The notes below the pieces were generated by a model, which did not search any database, had not been told where the DNA came from, and saw nothing but the letters and a program-made list of their open reading frames with translations. A stretch of DNA of 64,000 bases from Phlyctochytrium arcticum (taxonomy: Eukaryota > Chytridiomycota > Chytridiomycetes > Chytridiales > Chytridiaceae), in NCBI GenBank assembly GCA_025602905.1, contig JAHLKI010000011.1:682001-746000 (forward strand), written 5' to 3'. The position numbers were made by a program, and so were the translations under genes. Position 1 is the first letter of the stretch; every line of letters begins with the position of its first letter. Positions 9,561 to 22,189 of the stretch are shown here, one piece after another.

Positions 9561-12167
9561 ATGTTTGAAGCGCCCATGCAACAGCAACGAATGTTTGCAA
9601 ACGGTCTGCCCGGAGGAGCGATGATGGTACCAGGCCCTGGAGGCGGACCAGTAGCAGGACCAGCTATGGGGAGTCCGTATGTCGGCGATAACTCGGTTTC
9701 TTTGCAACTGGAACAGCAGCAGCAGCTCCTTCGCCAGCAGCAACACCAGCAGCAGCAACAACAACATCAGCAGCAGCGTCAGCTTCAGTTGCAGCAGATC
9801 CAGCTCATTCAACAGCAGCAACGGCAGCAACAGCAGAACCAGGTCTCTGCCGCCGCCGCCGCCCAGCAGCAGCAACAGCAACAGCAGCACCGTGCCCGAC
9901 CACCTGCTACTCCCAGAAAGCCAACTACTCCGCAGACGCCCGCCCGACCTCGCCCATCACCATCCCCGCTACCAGCTGCCAGGCAGAATAGTTTGCCCAT
10001 TCGCTCGCCAATTCAGCCTCCGACCCCCTCAACCCCGCTGGTCAACAGGCAGCAGCCACCTCATCCGCACATCTACTCCAATCAAGATGTCGCTGGTCAA
10101 AGCAACCCCCAACCCCCACAGTCTCTTCCCAACAACCAACCCCCTACTGTGAGTCCTGCGCATCTCTATCGATCGCAGCAAGGTCAGGCTACTCCTGGTC
10201 CGATTGCTCCGTCCGCCGGTCCGGTTCCGGGGCATCAACCACTTTATCACCCTAACCCGCAAGGGCCCCCCCATCACCCCTCTCAACCACAAATGATTGG
10301 CCAGTTTCGAGTCCCGGATATTCCGGAAGGGTGAGTATACACATCTCTGGCTTGAAAGCAATAATGACTAAATTATTGGGTTATAGTCGACGCGTGTCCC
10401 TTCCGCCGCAACACCCATCTTCTCAAGCTCTTCAACATGCCCAACCCTCGCCAGTTATCCAGCCAGGCACTTTTTACCCGTCAAACCCTCCGCCGGTCTC
10501 GGAGTTCTCCAAGGAATCGTACACCACTCGCCTTCAGGACTTTGTTCGTACATTAGACCCATCTCCGGCCGAGGTAAGCGACTTTCTCTGCAGAGCCACC
10601 CCCGTCATCTTGTCTAACTCTCTTTTAGAAATCCGATCATCGTTACTGGCTCGGAATCCAACATCGTTTTTTCGGCTCCGACGGCAATTTTGAGTTGAAG
10701 TCTGAACTCGCTGATCCCGAAGAACTGTTATCATCTCGTAAGTACCTCTCTCCAATCATTATTCCGTTCCACACGTGTGACTGACAAACATACTTTCATC
10801 ATCAAGTTGTTACCGGTACTGATGTGTCCGGCTTTTTGGTCAAACAGTTTGCGTCTGGATTACAGCGTTGGCAGATTGTCATTGGCGAACATGTCGGTAC
10901 TCCAGTTCTTTCGGGCGGACACGTTCAATGTCATTGGGCCAAGTGCACCTTCATATACACCTACTCCGCGGGAGTGCGGGTAAGTACTTGCTATAACATT
11001 CAAAGGCTCATACGCGAGACTGATGCAACCTGCAGCTTATTCAAGACGGATCCATCCGAATATCATTTGGTCTGGAAACCAAAAAAATCTTCAACTTTTG
11101 CTTTGAGATCGAATCACAAGAAGAGCTTGTGTCCCGACAGTCCCTACTATCATCAGATGCAACAATCGACGGTCTCAAAATGGAGAAAGGGTCCGATATG
11201 ACCGATAATGCCATCTTGCGCAACGTCCGAGTCAAGCTACCAGAGACACCGTTGGGATTAGGCGGTCGATTCGGTCTGACGAAATCAGTCTCGATGTATC
11301 TTGAAGTACGTACACTCTTGCTCAAACATACTCTCTGAATCGTCAAACTCACCTCTCTTGGGTTTTCAGATCACTACAATTATGCAATCTTTCGGCGGTG
11401 TCGTGAATACGAGCATCATGCCAGATTCGGAGGGTCGTCCCCTGGGGCCGTCACGTAAGTATTCATCTTGCTTTCCGCTGGTTGGGAGTTGTCGCTAAAC
11501 AGTTTTGCTCTTCTGATTAATAGGGGCGCTGCAGGTAATGGCCACGGAGACGCTCGCGAACTTCCACGCTTTGGACGGGGCCTACGAGTCTCAGCATTAC
11601 ACCGTCCCCCCTCACCTTGCTCCTGACGTACAACTACCACCAGCGTCGTCTGCCCCCGGTCCAGCTCCCTACCAGCCCAAGCGCGCAGGAACCGTTACTC
11701 CAGTGACGCCGTTTGGTCCTCTTCCCATCCCAACGTCGGCCGCCGCAGCCGCAGACTACGGCGAGCATATGACCTTTGGTGGAGAACAGCAATCATTCCC
11801 CCATCAGGTCAATTCGCGCAAACGGCCCCCTCCAATTGACACCGCAGAGTCTTCCAAAGCTCGAAAGCGGGCGACACCCTCCCCCCGCAAAATGGCCCCC
11901 AAACCTAAGCCAGCAGCTGCGCTGGCGCGGCGGCGAAGCAGTCTCAATCTGGGCACCAGCACCAGCACTACCAACCCCTCTCTCCCCCCTACATCTACTA
12001 CAACCAATACCCATCTCCCCCCACCCGCACCCACATCCATCCCATCATCAGCATCATCATCCGCTCCTTCCCACTCCCAACCGCAGCAGCAGGCTCTTAG
12101 CCTGCCGAACAATGAGGCGGCCCTGGCACAACATGCCAGTGGGACCGCAAGTCCCAGCATCTTGTAA
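9561..12167 (+). CDS. LIM-domain-binding (LDB/PtaA/Adn1-type) transcriptional coregulator
   Basis: Seven exons: 9561-10330, 10387-10573, 10629-10737, 10807-10979, 11036-11305, 11370-11454 and 11524-12167. All introns are GT-AG and in frame, giving 745 aa. The N-terminus is Gln- and Pro-rich with long Q runs. A LIM-binding domain spans about 300-545; it includes DHRYWLGIQHRFF, the LETKKIFNFCFEIESQEELV segment and FGLTKSVSMYLEI. The tail is Pro/Ser-rich with basic clusters that fit nuclear import. Fungal relatives (PtaA/PtaB, Mfg1, Adn1) are nuclear adaptors that pair with Flo8/SomA-type factors to control adhesion and development. The reading frame is also open upstream of 9561 through the junction at 9516 without an ATG, so this copy may lack native N-terminal codons and its own promoter. 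Confidence 0.82.
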
Positions 12168-12859
12168 ATAATTTGTTTTGTAGATAACACAATAGTAACG
12201 GACTCTTTATACAAAATGCTTGTTGGTTTTATTGGGCTTGTTGGGAGATCTCCCCCCTTCTGTGATAAAGCACAGCTTTTACTTTTGCTCTAGAGGATCT
12301 TTTAAGCACCGGTATTGCCAGCTCGTAAAGGATTATAGCTCACAGGCTGTTGGGATAGACGTCCGACAAAAAGTCGTGACGGGCGTTGAAACTGTAGAAT
12401 CGAATATCTCAGCAATCGGTGGTAGGTCGCTGAGTTTTGATGACGAATAGACAAAGATGATTTCTTCAGTGGGGACTCCTAACTGTATGGTGAATACGAT
12501 TCCGAAAGTCAGGGTCGTGATATGATTTTTGAGCTGCACCCGTTACGCAACGCGAGCGTGGGAATTTGGAGGTACTAAATAGTCTTGTCTGATGAAGTAT
12601 AATATGAGATTACAAATTTTGTTCAGCACAATTTGAGAATGCGAACTCTATACACACATTGATTACAAGTTCTTTTCGATCGACTATAAGGCCGAAAAGG
12701 AGTGTGCAAAAAGCGGTAGTAGTGGATGGGGGGTTTTTGGAGGGGTCGGGTTGAAGCTGTGGGCATTCGACCGCAAAATATAGGTGTAGCAGGAGTGGAT
12801 GCAAGAAACTGTGAGGGGTTTGTTTCGAAGGTTTTTCGAGAGACAAAAATGGGCGGTGG
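12168..12859. other. Intergenic after the LIM-binding gene
   Basis: No gene seen. Short stretches near 12541-12570 (GAGCGTGGGAATTTG) and 12645-12665 resemble the 3' flank of the second Gly/Tyr-rich gene (about 985-1135), consistent with the two Gly/Tyr-rich genes having duplicated together with their downstream DNA. Base 12860 corresponds to base 1 of the window. Confidence 0.55.
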
Positions 12860-12895
12860 CGGAACAAGATCCACGACCGCCATGATCCATTAGGA

Positions 12896-13420
12896 TCAAA
12901 ACCCTCGGGGTCTACAGAGACAACATAGACCCCATCCAAGCATCAAAAACCCAAGCACACCCACCACCACCCAATACCCAATCCCTACTCCACTTCCCGA
13001 CCCCGAATTCATCTCCGGGTCATCATACCCAGGATAGTAATACCCACCAGGCCAAAACCCTCCGGCCCAATACATGCCCCCATATAATCCAGCAGGGTAG
13101 TTTGCGGCCGTGTAGTACGTTGCGGGTGGAGGCGGCGTGGCGGGACCTTTGTAGGGTGGTGGCGAGGATTGACGGGGTTGGCCTACGGGCCGTTTGGTGG
13201 ATGTTGATTTAGTGGGATTGATTATTCCGCCGGGTTTTAGGATTGATGTTCCGATGCTGCTGCTACTACTGCTGCCTTTTCCGATGCTGCTACTGCCTTT
13301 GCCGGAGATGGAGACTTTGACGATCGTTGGGCCGACAGGTACGGACGCATCAGGAAGGGGAGTAGCAGCAGCTGCTGCCGCGAGAAAACACATCAAGAGT
13401 CCAGGTAGTATTATCCGCAC
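12896..13420 (-). CDS. Gly/Tyr-rich secreted, membrane-anchored protein 1 (copy 2)
   Basis: Identical in sequence to the 37-561 gene, with its upstream TTGGC elements at 13588-13690. Here its downstream neighbour is the LIM-binding gene, transcribed toward it. The full 3' flank is visible and contains no further exon. Confidence 0.75.
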   Translation of the reverse strand: MRIILPGLLMCFLAAAAAATPLPDASVPVGPTIVKVSISGKGSSSIGKGSSSSSSIGTSILKPGGIINPTKSTSTKRPVGQPRQSSPPPYKGPATPPPPATYYTAANYPAGLYGGMYWAGGFWPGGYYYPGYDDPEMNSGSGSGVGIGYWVVVGVLGFLMLGWGLCCLCRPRGF

Positions 13421-14340
13421 TTGCTTGTAAAATGTGGGGGTTGTTGTTAAACTTGATGGTTGTTATGGAAAAGCTGGGAAAGGTTGTTGTTGAGCTTGGT
13501 GGTGGTATGGAAAAACGAGGAAGAGATGAACAACCTCTTTTATATGTCGAGAAACTTGTTCAAAAGGTCAGATTGATCACGCTGGTCAACTTGGCAGTGT
13601 CTTTCAAGTGTCTTCATACGATCATTCTATCTATGATGATAACTTGGCAGAACGTGTAAACGATTTACTAGCTTTTTTTCATTGCCAAGTCGCTTCAAAT
13701 CAGACTAATACAGGTTCCGCTGAGCCGTCGCTCATTTCGTCACAACGGACATTTTCTCCCTACTCCCTATAAACTGTAATGACCAGAGATTCACGAGTCC
13801 GGTCACGGTTTTCCTAGTTTTAGGCGACTGACTCTAACACGGAGCGTGGGAATTTGTACTTCAATACAGAGTTCAACATAAGCGGTTCAGTATTCAGAAT
13901 TGCCGATGCGCCGATTTCATTGTTTCAAATCATTTTATACAACAAAAACGCTTTGTGTGTGTGGGTGTGTGTGATTCAGAACTCTATACATTATACATTT
14001 GATTTCCCAAAAAAAACAGACGTTTTTGACGTCCAAAAAAATTTACAAAAGTTACAGGTACGGACGGGGGACAGAGGTACAGTATATAGAGATGTTTGAA
14101 GAAGCGGTCGAGAGAGAGAGAGAGCATTCGGTCGTGGTGGAAGGCCACTTGGGTGCAGATTAACGCTTTTTTTCCGGCATGGAGAATGGCTGCACGGTTG
14201 GGAGCCCTCCAGAAGTGGGACTCGCCGGTCCAGAACATGAGATCTGGGGTCGGTTGTAGTATAGTCAAAATATACCGGCTCCATCATCCGAAGGGTCTCC
14301 AAAAACGTATATCAAGGATAAATGAATCCATCAACATCAA

Positions 14341-14928
14341 TCATCCAACTACCCAAGTGACAATCCCCACCACGACACCTCCCACTAGAGTTCCCATCCC
14401 ACCTACCCGACTCGCAGAATTCATGTCCGGGTCACTGTACCCCGGATAATAATACCCGCCGGGCCAGTACCCTCCCGCCCAATAAAAGCCAGAGTATGAC
14501 CCTGCAGCGTAGGTGCCGGCCGGGTAGTATGTGGCGGGGGGTGCACGACTTCCGGGGGGACCTCTGTAAGGGGGTGGAGAAGATTGTTGGGGTTGGCCTA
14601 TTGGACGAGACGTGCTTCCTCCACCAGAACCGCCTTTTGATCCACCGCCTTTTCCTCCTCCTCCTCCTTTTCCTCCTCCACCCCCACCCTTTCCGGCAAT
14701 AGCGAGCTTGACGGCTGTGGGTCGACTTGACTCGACTTCTAGACTCGAAGAATCGCTCGGGGAAAGGGATACGGCAATAGCGAGGTTGACCTGCTTGACG
14801 GCTGTTGGGCGACTTGATTCGACCACCAAACTCCAAGAATCGCTCGGGGGAAGGGATACAGAGGCAGCAACCGACGCCGCTGCTGCCCCGAGAGATAATA
14901 TCAGGAATCCAGAGAGACTTGTTCGCAT
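14341..14928 (-). CDS. Gly/Tyr-rich secreted, membrane-anchored protein 2 (copy 2)
   Basis: Identical to the 1482-2069 gene, with the same internal 23-residue repeat, Gly/Lys run, aromatic core and GPI-like hydrophobic end. The conserved upstream motifs are at 14997-15102. Confidence 0.75.
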   Translation of the reverse strand: MRTSLSGFLILSLGAAAASVAASVSLPPSDSWSLVVESSRPTAVKQVNLAIAVSLSPSDSSSLEVESSRPTAVKLAIAGKGGGGGGKGGGGGKGGGSKGGSGGGSTSRPIGQPQQSSPPPYRGPPGSRAPPATYYPAGTYAAGSYSGFYWAGGYWPGGYYYPGYSDPDMNSASRVGGMGTLVGGVVVGIVTWVVG

Positions 14929-15264
14929 TTGCTTGGTAAAAACTTGGGTGGGTGTTGGCTATTAAACTTGTTTTGCTTGTGGCTCGCTGTCCGGCAAACT
15001 TGGCAGTAGTTGTCTCGCGTTTGAACTTTTTGATATGTGTTGATCTGTCTATGACGATAACTTGGCGGAACGAGACAAACAGGTTTACTTTTCTTGCCAA
15101 GTCCTAATGTTTCTTTTGAACCGCAGAGGCAGCCAGAGGCAGTGGCAGCAACACAAGACTTCACAAGATCAAGCTGTGGCTGTGACGTCCATTGGGCTTT
15201 GTCATATATTGCTCGCCAAAAAAATTTCCCAGTTTCCAAAAAAGTGAATTTCAAACAGATCCCA

Positions 15265-16119
15265 ATGTCCCGACATAAACTCTTTTGCTCCAGGCTGGTC
15301 CGAGCAGTAGCTCCGTCTTCATATCCTTTATACCCACCAAGATCCCATATCCCAAGAATCACTCCTCCCATATGCCACTACGCAACCACCACGTACGTTC
15401 CCAAAAAAAACACATATATGAACTCCAAAAACCAAAACAACTCACTCAAATATAGCAATAAAACCCAATGGCTAACCCGTCAAAAATCCGATCCGTACGT
15501 CCGATCCCGCCCACAAGACAATTACCGCTCTCGAGCCGCCTACAAACTCGTTCAAATGTCGGACAAACATAGACTGTTTCGAGCCGGAATGAGGGTCTTG
15601 GATTTGGGCGGGTGTCCGGGTGGATGGGCCCAAGTTGCTGCTGCAAAAGTGGGAGGGAGGGGACGGGTTGTTTCCGTGGATTTGTTGGAGATGGATACGA
15701 TTGCGGGGGTTGAGGTTGTTGAAGGGGATATGACGGATCCGGGGGTGCTGGAGGAAGTTCAGCGGTTGTTCATGGGTGACGACAGTAGTTTACAAGAGTC
15801 TAGTACTAGGCGAGTAGTCGATATCGTCATGTCGGATATGGCCCACCCCTTTACAGGCTCCCGAACGGCCGATGTCGCCCGCGTTCTCAATCTCTGCCGG
15901 CTCGCCTTTTCTGTCGCGGCCCACCCGTCCATGCTCAAACTCGGGGGCACATTCGTGTGCAAGTTTTTTCAAGGGTCGGGTGATGCCGATTTGAAGAGGG
16001 ACTTGGGTGGATTATTTGATCGGGTACTCTATGAGAAACCGGATGCGAGCCGGAAAGGGTCGGCGGAGGGATATATTGTTTGTTTGGGGTATAAGGGTGG
16101 GATTTTACCACCAGAGTAG
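15265..16119 (+). CDS. MRM2: Mitochondrial rRNA 2'-O-methyltransferase, FtsJ/MRM2 family (copy 2)
   Basis: A 284 aa protein identical to that of 2406-3260, with the K-D-K-E tetrad intact. If the duplication is real, the organism carries two identical MRM2 genes. Confidence 0.9.
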   Translation: MSRHKLFCSRLVRAVAPSSYPLYPPRSHIPRITPPICHYATTTYVPKKNTYMNSKNQNNSLKYSNKTQWLTRQKSDPYVRSRPQDNYRSRAAYKLVQMSDKHRLFRAGMRVLDLGGCPGGWAQVAAAKVGGRGRVVSVDLLEMDTIAGVEVVEGDMTDPGVLEEVQRLFMGDDSSLQESSTRRVVDIVMSDMAHPFTGSRTADVARVLNLCRLAFSVAAHPSMLKLGGTFVCKFFQGSGDADLKRDLGGLFDRVLYEKPDASRKGSAEGYIVCLGYKGGILPPE

Positions 16120-16382
16120 TTAAATCATTAGAGTAGAGATTTAGTTTGTGTTAAGTGACACAATTGTGTGTGTGTGCAATACAGTTCATGCGGCAAAAGT
16201 GCTGTTTGTATATGAAGAGAGGGAGTGTATTCAGAAATAGTTTTGGATTAAAAAAAATCAATCGGATCGACAAGAATGGGAGAATGCGAGAAAGAGAGAG
16301 AAGAGAGTACCGAGATGCAAAAAAAAGAAAGAAAACTTTCAATCACAAAACGAAAAAAAAAACCAAATGACTAGAGAGATCT

Positions 16383-17421
16383 CTATCGTGCAGGAGCCGG
16401 AGCATTCTGAGCACGGGCCTGAGCCTCCATATCTCCCCAACGGACAATAGCATCTCTCAGGGTCGCATAGACCTTCTTCACAGCGGCCGGTAGGACCGGG
16501 TGTGCCGCCACCGCATCCGTCTTTGCGCGCAAATCACCAAAGGCCTGTTTAGTTAATGGGCTCATGACGTTCCGGAAAGCCAGGAATCGGACGTAAAACA
16601 GGGCTGTGACGAATGAGGTGGCGCCCCAGAGGATCCCAAAGACGGCCCAGGGGAGGATGGCAAAGACTTCGGCGTAGGCGACCAGGCGGAGGGCGCGGGA
16701 CTGGTAGTTGCGGACAAAACGGAGAATCATGTCCTGGATTTTGGGGGTGATGGACGATGTGGAGGCGGGGAGGAGCGTCGGGAGGAGCTCGGAGCGGAAA
16801 TAGTTGAGAGAGTGGAAAAGGGAAAAGACGGCGTAAGGGATCAAGGAGACTAAGAAAATGTTAAAAAAATTAGTATATCATACGTATAGTCACATTAGAC
16901 TTGTTTTTTTTTTGCGTACCTCCAAATGGCCGGGTAAACGCCCATATCAGCGCCAATAGAAAGTACTGAGTGTTTTCATCTCGCAAGACGGCCTGCAAGT
17001 ACGATGTGTTGATTTGAGGGATCTACACAACCAAAAAAATCACATAAGTCCCCTCGTTTCTTCACTCAAAATAGACTAATCTCAAACTCACGCCATGGGC
17101 CTTGTACATGATGATACCATAACTCAGTAGAGTTCCGTAGTACGCTCTCGCGTATATTTTGGCCGCGGCACTAGGAGATCCTCGTGCGAAAAAGAGGTAC
17201 AGAACCGTAGCCGTCACTAAACACAATGATAAGTACAAATATACCGCCAAGATGAAACCAAGAAAAACTGGACCTGTAGCCAAATGCCCCAAAAACCACA
17301 GAAACTGCGCGGTGAGAACGAGTTTGGATACGCGAGCTGTTAATGGGAGAACAACGGCTTGCTGCTGGGGATGAGCGCCGGCGGATCCAGCCGCTGTAGA
17401 TTGAGTTGTGGCAGCAGGCAT
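16383..17421 (-). CDS. POM33: Pom33/TMEM33-family endomembrane protein (copy 2)
   Basis: Exons 17421-17092, 17022-16920 and 16849-16383 encode the same 299 aa protein as the first copy. Splice sites are unchanged. Confidence 0.85.
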
Positions 17422-17896
17422 GGCAAACTTTAAGTCAAGCGATTGGGGGTCAAAGGAAGGAACTTTTAGGAAGTGAGATATATAGGATCCCTTTATGGAT
17501 GTTTCCCGATCTGGGTGAAACGCAACGGGGTTGAATCAAAGTAGCTGACTATAGCAAAGAACGTGGTAAGTATATATATATATGTGCTCTGCGAAAATAT
17601 ACTGCAAGGAGTAGATGAGATGATGATGTACCTGCCAATCGTGAAAAAAGCGTTCGAGGTTTTGCGAGATTTTGCCGAAAGGTTTGAGCGGCGAGCAGCC
17701 ACGTCACCGACTGTGCCACGCAACGCCCTTTGTCGTGTCGGCTGATTTTGAATTTCGTGCAGTGTCATAGGCATTAGCTTCAGGAATCTGTGAAAGTGAC
17801 TACAACGCTCAAAGTAACTATTCCCTGGAGCATCGGAGATATATCTGAATTGGGAGGAAAGAAACATTTGCACACGGCTTGTGTTTTTAGCAAGAG

Positions 17897-18975
17897 ATGG
17901 CTGCAATCAACCACGCGACGACAACAACAACGGAAGATGCATCCACTTACCCCCAGGGCCTTCGCCATCGCTTTGAAGGTCATCAAGCAGAAGAGTCACC
18001 GGCCACCTCTATTCCGGACGAGAATAGCAGTAGCAGCAGCAGCAGCAGCAGTGAAGGCGAATGGGTCAAAATTGCGGCCGAGTCGAGTAGTGAGGGAATC
18101 ACGTCAAGAAGAGCAGAATTGACACAGGATGCATCACCTGTTGATAAAACACCCCATGAAGAAACCCCATATACCCCTGCCCACCAACCCCCCATTCAAG
18201 ACCCACCCACCGAAGAATGCATCTGCCGAATCTGCTACGGCCCCGCCGACGCCGACCCCTTCATCTCACCCTGCAAATGCAAAGGCACCATGAAATTCGT
18301 GCACGTATCCTGTCTGAACGAATGGCGCAACGTCAGTCGAAACAAGAAGAGTTATGTTGAGTGTGATCATTGTCGGTATCGGTACCATTTTAGGCGGACT
18401 ACTTGGGCTAAACTTGTTGTGAATGAAGGTATTGGGGTATTTTTTTTCACTGCTTCGCTGATATATATATATATATATAAAATTTCAAATTTATAGCTGT
18501 CGTGACAGGATTGACTCTACTCCTCTTTCTCTGTTTTGTCATTCTTGCCGGGTTCATGGCCAAACTCATCATTTACTATTTCTTCCAGCCGTCCCCTGAC
18601 GACAACAATGACCTCTTACCCGACACGGACCCTTCCGATCCTCATCCATCCGACGACAACCTCTTCCTCCTCCCCCCCCAATCCCTCTCGACCCTCCTCA
18701 AAATCGACCTCCCACATCTCCTCTCCGGCCTCCTAGTCATCGGCATCCTAGGCTTCTTCCAGCTCTTCATCACATTCCTCACAGGCCCCTTGGGGAATTT
18801 CCCCCGCATCCGAACGACACATCGGGACGGCACGCCCAACCTGATTATCATCCTCCTTATTGCGATTGGCGTGGTGCGGACCATGTGGGCTTTGTATAAG
18901 GGTGTACGACGCTACTGTCGCGGTCGATTACGGTTTGTGGAGCGGGGTATTTTAGATGTAGCGGAGGAATCGTGA
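17897..18975 (+). CDS. RING-CH (MARCH-type) membrane E3 ubiquitin ligase (copy 2)
   Basis: Exons 17897-18428 and 18497-18975 give the identical 336 aa RING-CH plus three-helix protein. The TA run in the intron has the same length in both copies. Confidence 0.88.
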
Positions 18976-20121
18976 TTTTCTATAGCCGGTAGCTAACTTT
19001 TTAGAGTACCTGTTTTTTTTTGCGTTTCTCTGTATGTACATAAATCACTCTCTTCAAAACAACTCATTGAAAATAGTTCTTTTGTGCCGCCAATATCTAT
19101 TCCTACGCTCAAAGTTCCCACACTCTGTACAATCACAGCAGATATCCTTTGGTGTGTGTGTGTGTGTGTGTGGGGGGGGGGGGATCTCTCTCATCCTTAC
19201 ATACAAAAAATCATCAGGACGCTTGGGAGATACTTATGTGAAAGAGGGAGGTTCACCTTTCGTTTTTTTCATGACCACCCCACCACACCAAAATTCACAA
19301 TGCCCGGTCCCGAGTAAACCCTCTTTTTGGTTCGTCGTTGCGCATCCCAAAAGTCTTTGGAGGGGGGGGGGATCAATACTACAAACCCCAGGATGACAGT
19401 ATATAGCAACATTTTGGACCCCTGATATAGGCCCCCACATCCCCAACCCCATAACAATCCTACCCCGCTGGTGGGGATTTTATTGTGCCGGGGGGTATGA
19501 TTTATCTGGGTAGAATGGAAGGGATGGATGGGTGGCGGATTCGTTGTTTTTTTTTTTGACTTTGAAGAGAGAGATAATGAGACCTGCAAGGATGTCCGCT
19601 ATACTCAAAGTATTGATTTTACAAAAAAAATACCGAAAACCATCCAAATCATATATTTCCACTATATACAGTCCCCATTGATCAATATGGAAATAAAGGG
19701 AGAGAGATGCTTTTCACATATAACCTCTTTTTTTTTTATCAAATCTTAGATATAGTGGTCTTAAATTCCCACGCTTCGCTGTAGAAATTCAGAGTTGTGG
19801 CAAAAGAATGATTTTATTTTTTTTTGCCGTCTCTCCGAATCATATGCTTGGCAGATTCTCGCGGGAATGGACTTGATTCCGTTATGGCAAACACACTGCA
19901 TGGCACTCACTCACTTACCCGTTATTTAGACAACCTCTCATCTCTCCCGTATGACTCTGCACAGATTTGCAGTCTTTTTTTTGCATGATTCCCGGGCCGA
20001 ACAGAAAAGTATCCTATATACTCGGATCAACCATTTTAGAGTTTAGCTTTGAATCCAGAGTTTATGCTGGTTTAGACTCATTTCCCGACATTTGGCAAGT
20101 CAATCAAAAAGACATTGTTAG

Positions 20122-20168
<47 letters not shown>

Positions 20169-20374
20169 AGATCCCACCCGCCCCATAATCTGAAAAGAGT
20201 TTGAAACTGTCCCTATCCCTTCAATTCAAAACATTTAGCGGAGAGGATACCCCGCCCCCGCCATGATTTATTTCAAATAATGAGTCGAGCATTTTACTTT
20301 TTTGTCAACGGGCGGAAGGGTTGCTGCCCGCGCGTTGACCGCGTTGCCATGGCCCGGGTCTTCCCGATCCGGCC
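18976..20374. other. Intergenic with simple repeats (copy 2)
   Basis: Equivalent of 6117-7510, with one extra T near 19730 and four extra bases in the AG run at about 20124-20165. No gene seen. Confidence 0.6.
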
Positions 20375-20493
20375 TTATATATCTGAGAGCTGTGAAGTTC
20401 CGCGACCTTCTCCCTCGGATCATCTTCTCATCTCACTTCCTTCAAGTGATCAACCTTTTTACCTTCTTACAACAACAGCACATATACTCAACC

Positions 20494-21496
20494 ATGGGTA
20501 AAAGTCCTTATTTTATTTCTGGCATCTGCGGAGATCTCTAACTTGTGAGATGACTCTACAGCACCCGTTATTGGACACAAGGCCCCCGAGTTCAAGGGCA
20601 CATCCGTCTTTGACGGTCAGTTTAAGGACATTAACCTGGACCAGTACAAGGGCAAATACGTTGTTTTGTTCTTTTACCCCATGGACTGTAAGTATTCCCT
20701 GTATATATACATACGTTCGTCGCTTTACTGATTTTTGTTTATTATAGTCACATTTGTCTGCCCCACCGAAATCATTGCATTCAGCGACCGTGTCGAAGAA
20801 TTCCGTAAATTGAACTGTGAAGTCGTTGCCTGTTCTACCGATACGCGATTCTCTCACCTCGCCTGGGTGCAACAACCCCGCAAGGAAGGCGGTCTGGGCG
20901 ACATGAAGATTCCCATCCTGGCCGACCCCACCAAAAAGATTGCCACTGATTATGGGGTGTTGATTACTGATGGGGAGGATGCGGGTGTTGCCCTTCGTGG
21001 AACGTTTATTATTGATCCTGAGCAAAAGTTGCGGATTGCGCACATTAATGATTTGCCGATTGGACGGAATGTGTCTGAATACGTGCGTTTGGTTGAGGCT
21101 CTTCGATTCAATGCCGAGCATGGTGAAGGTAATGTGACATTGACCTTGGCGATCAACACTTTGTGACTGAATATCTTGCCCCAAATCTCTTTATAGTCTG
21201 CCCCGCTCAATGGGAGAAGGGTGGCAAGACCATCAAGCCTGACCCCAAGGGATCCAAGGAATACTTTGGAAAGGTATAAAATCCTCTCTTTACATCTTGG
21301 CATTTGCACGTACAAAGGTAATACCCGACCTCATATCTCTCTTGTCTTTCCTCTCGTGTATATCTGACCTACTATTTCTTCTCGAAAACAACAGCTTGAA
21401 GAACAAGTCCCTGGATCAGTCAAACGGTCTCTGGATGATGTTGACGACAACCGCGAGAATGTGGGGCCTATTGACCACCAGCGCATCAAGCATTGA
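20494..21496 (+). CDS. Typical 2-Cys peroxiredoxin (copy 2)
   Basis: Exons 20494-20497, 20562-20687, 20748-21128, 21197-21273 and 21395-21496 repeat the structure of the first copy exactly, including the four-base first exon and the final intron whose retention would give the shorter C-terminus. Confidence 0.93.
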
Positions 21497-22189
21497 TTTT
21501 TTTTTCATATTTTGCATTGTATTCTCTTCTCTCATTTGTATCTTTTTCTTTTTTAAAAACAACGTTGATGCTTCTTACTTTTCGGTTTGTGTGTGTGTGT
21601 GTGTGTGTCACTGTGTGTGATGCCTGGGTGAGTCGACTTTGGAGTAAGGACCCCGTTGGCGGAAGCGTTTGCCGGGCGGGGGCGGAGGGATGGGAATGTC
21701 CGCTGTGTTGATTCAGCAGTACATTGACCATGGAGTCTACAGCCGGGAATCTTTGACTAGAGCCCCCAGTGTTTGGAGTCACTTGGAAGCGAGTCGGGTA
21801 ATAAATGCCGCCGGTTCTTTTATCCAATGACTGTGCCTTTAGTGCCTGAGTGCCTGAGTGTCCCACCTCCGCCAAGATTTCCAGTGGCTGTGAGTCAGGT
21901 GACATGCCGCGGGTCGGGAAAACCCGTCTGAATCGTGGATGCGCGAGCGATGGGCCCGAGCGATGGGCCTGAGCGATGGGCCAGCGAGCGAGCGATGCGC
22001 GAGCGATCTGGGTGGATGAGTTCTTGTTTGGGGTTTGGGGCTTCAGTGTCTTTTTGCTGATTAATGGTTGCTTTTCGTTTGGCGGGCGGGGTATATAAGG
22101 ATTCGCTCGGGACGGGGCACTTTTCCCTATAATACTTTGTACTCAACACACACACACACACACACACACACAACTACTTCAAACGACAA

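Noticed and set aside
9336..9890. 184-codon Leu-rich minus-strand frame
   Set aside because: It is the antisense shadow of the CAG/glutamine repeats of the LIM-binding gene and crosses the duplication junction.
9561..12167. First read as a CSL/Su(H)-type DNA-binding factor
   Set aside because: After assembling the seven exons, the conserved segments match LIM-binding (LDB/PtaA) proteins and no beta-trefoil or Rel-like signature is present.
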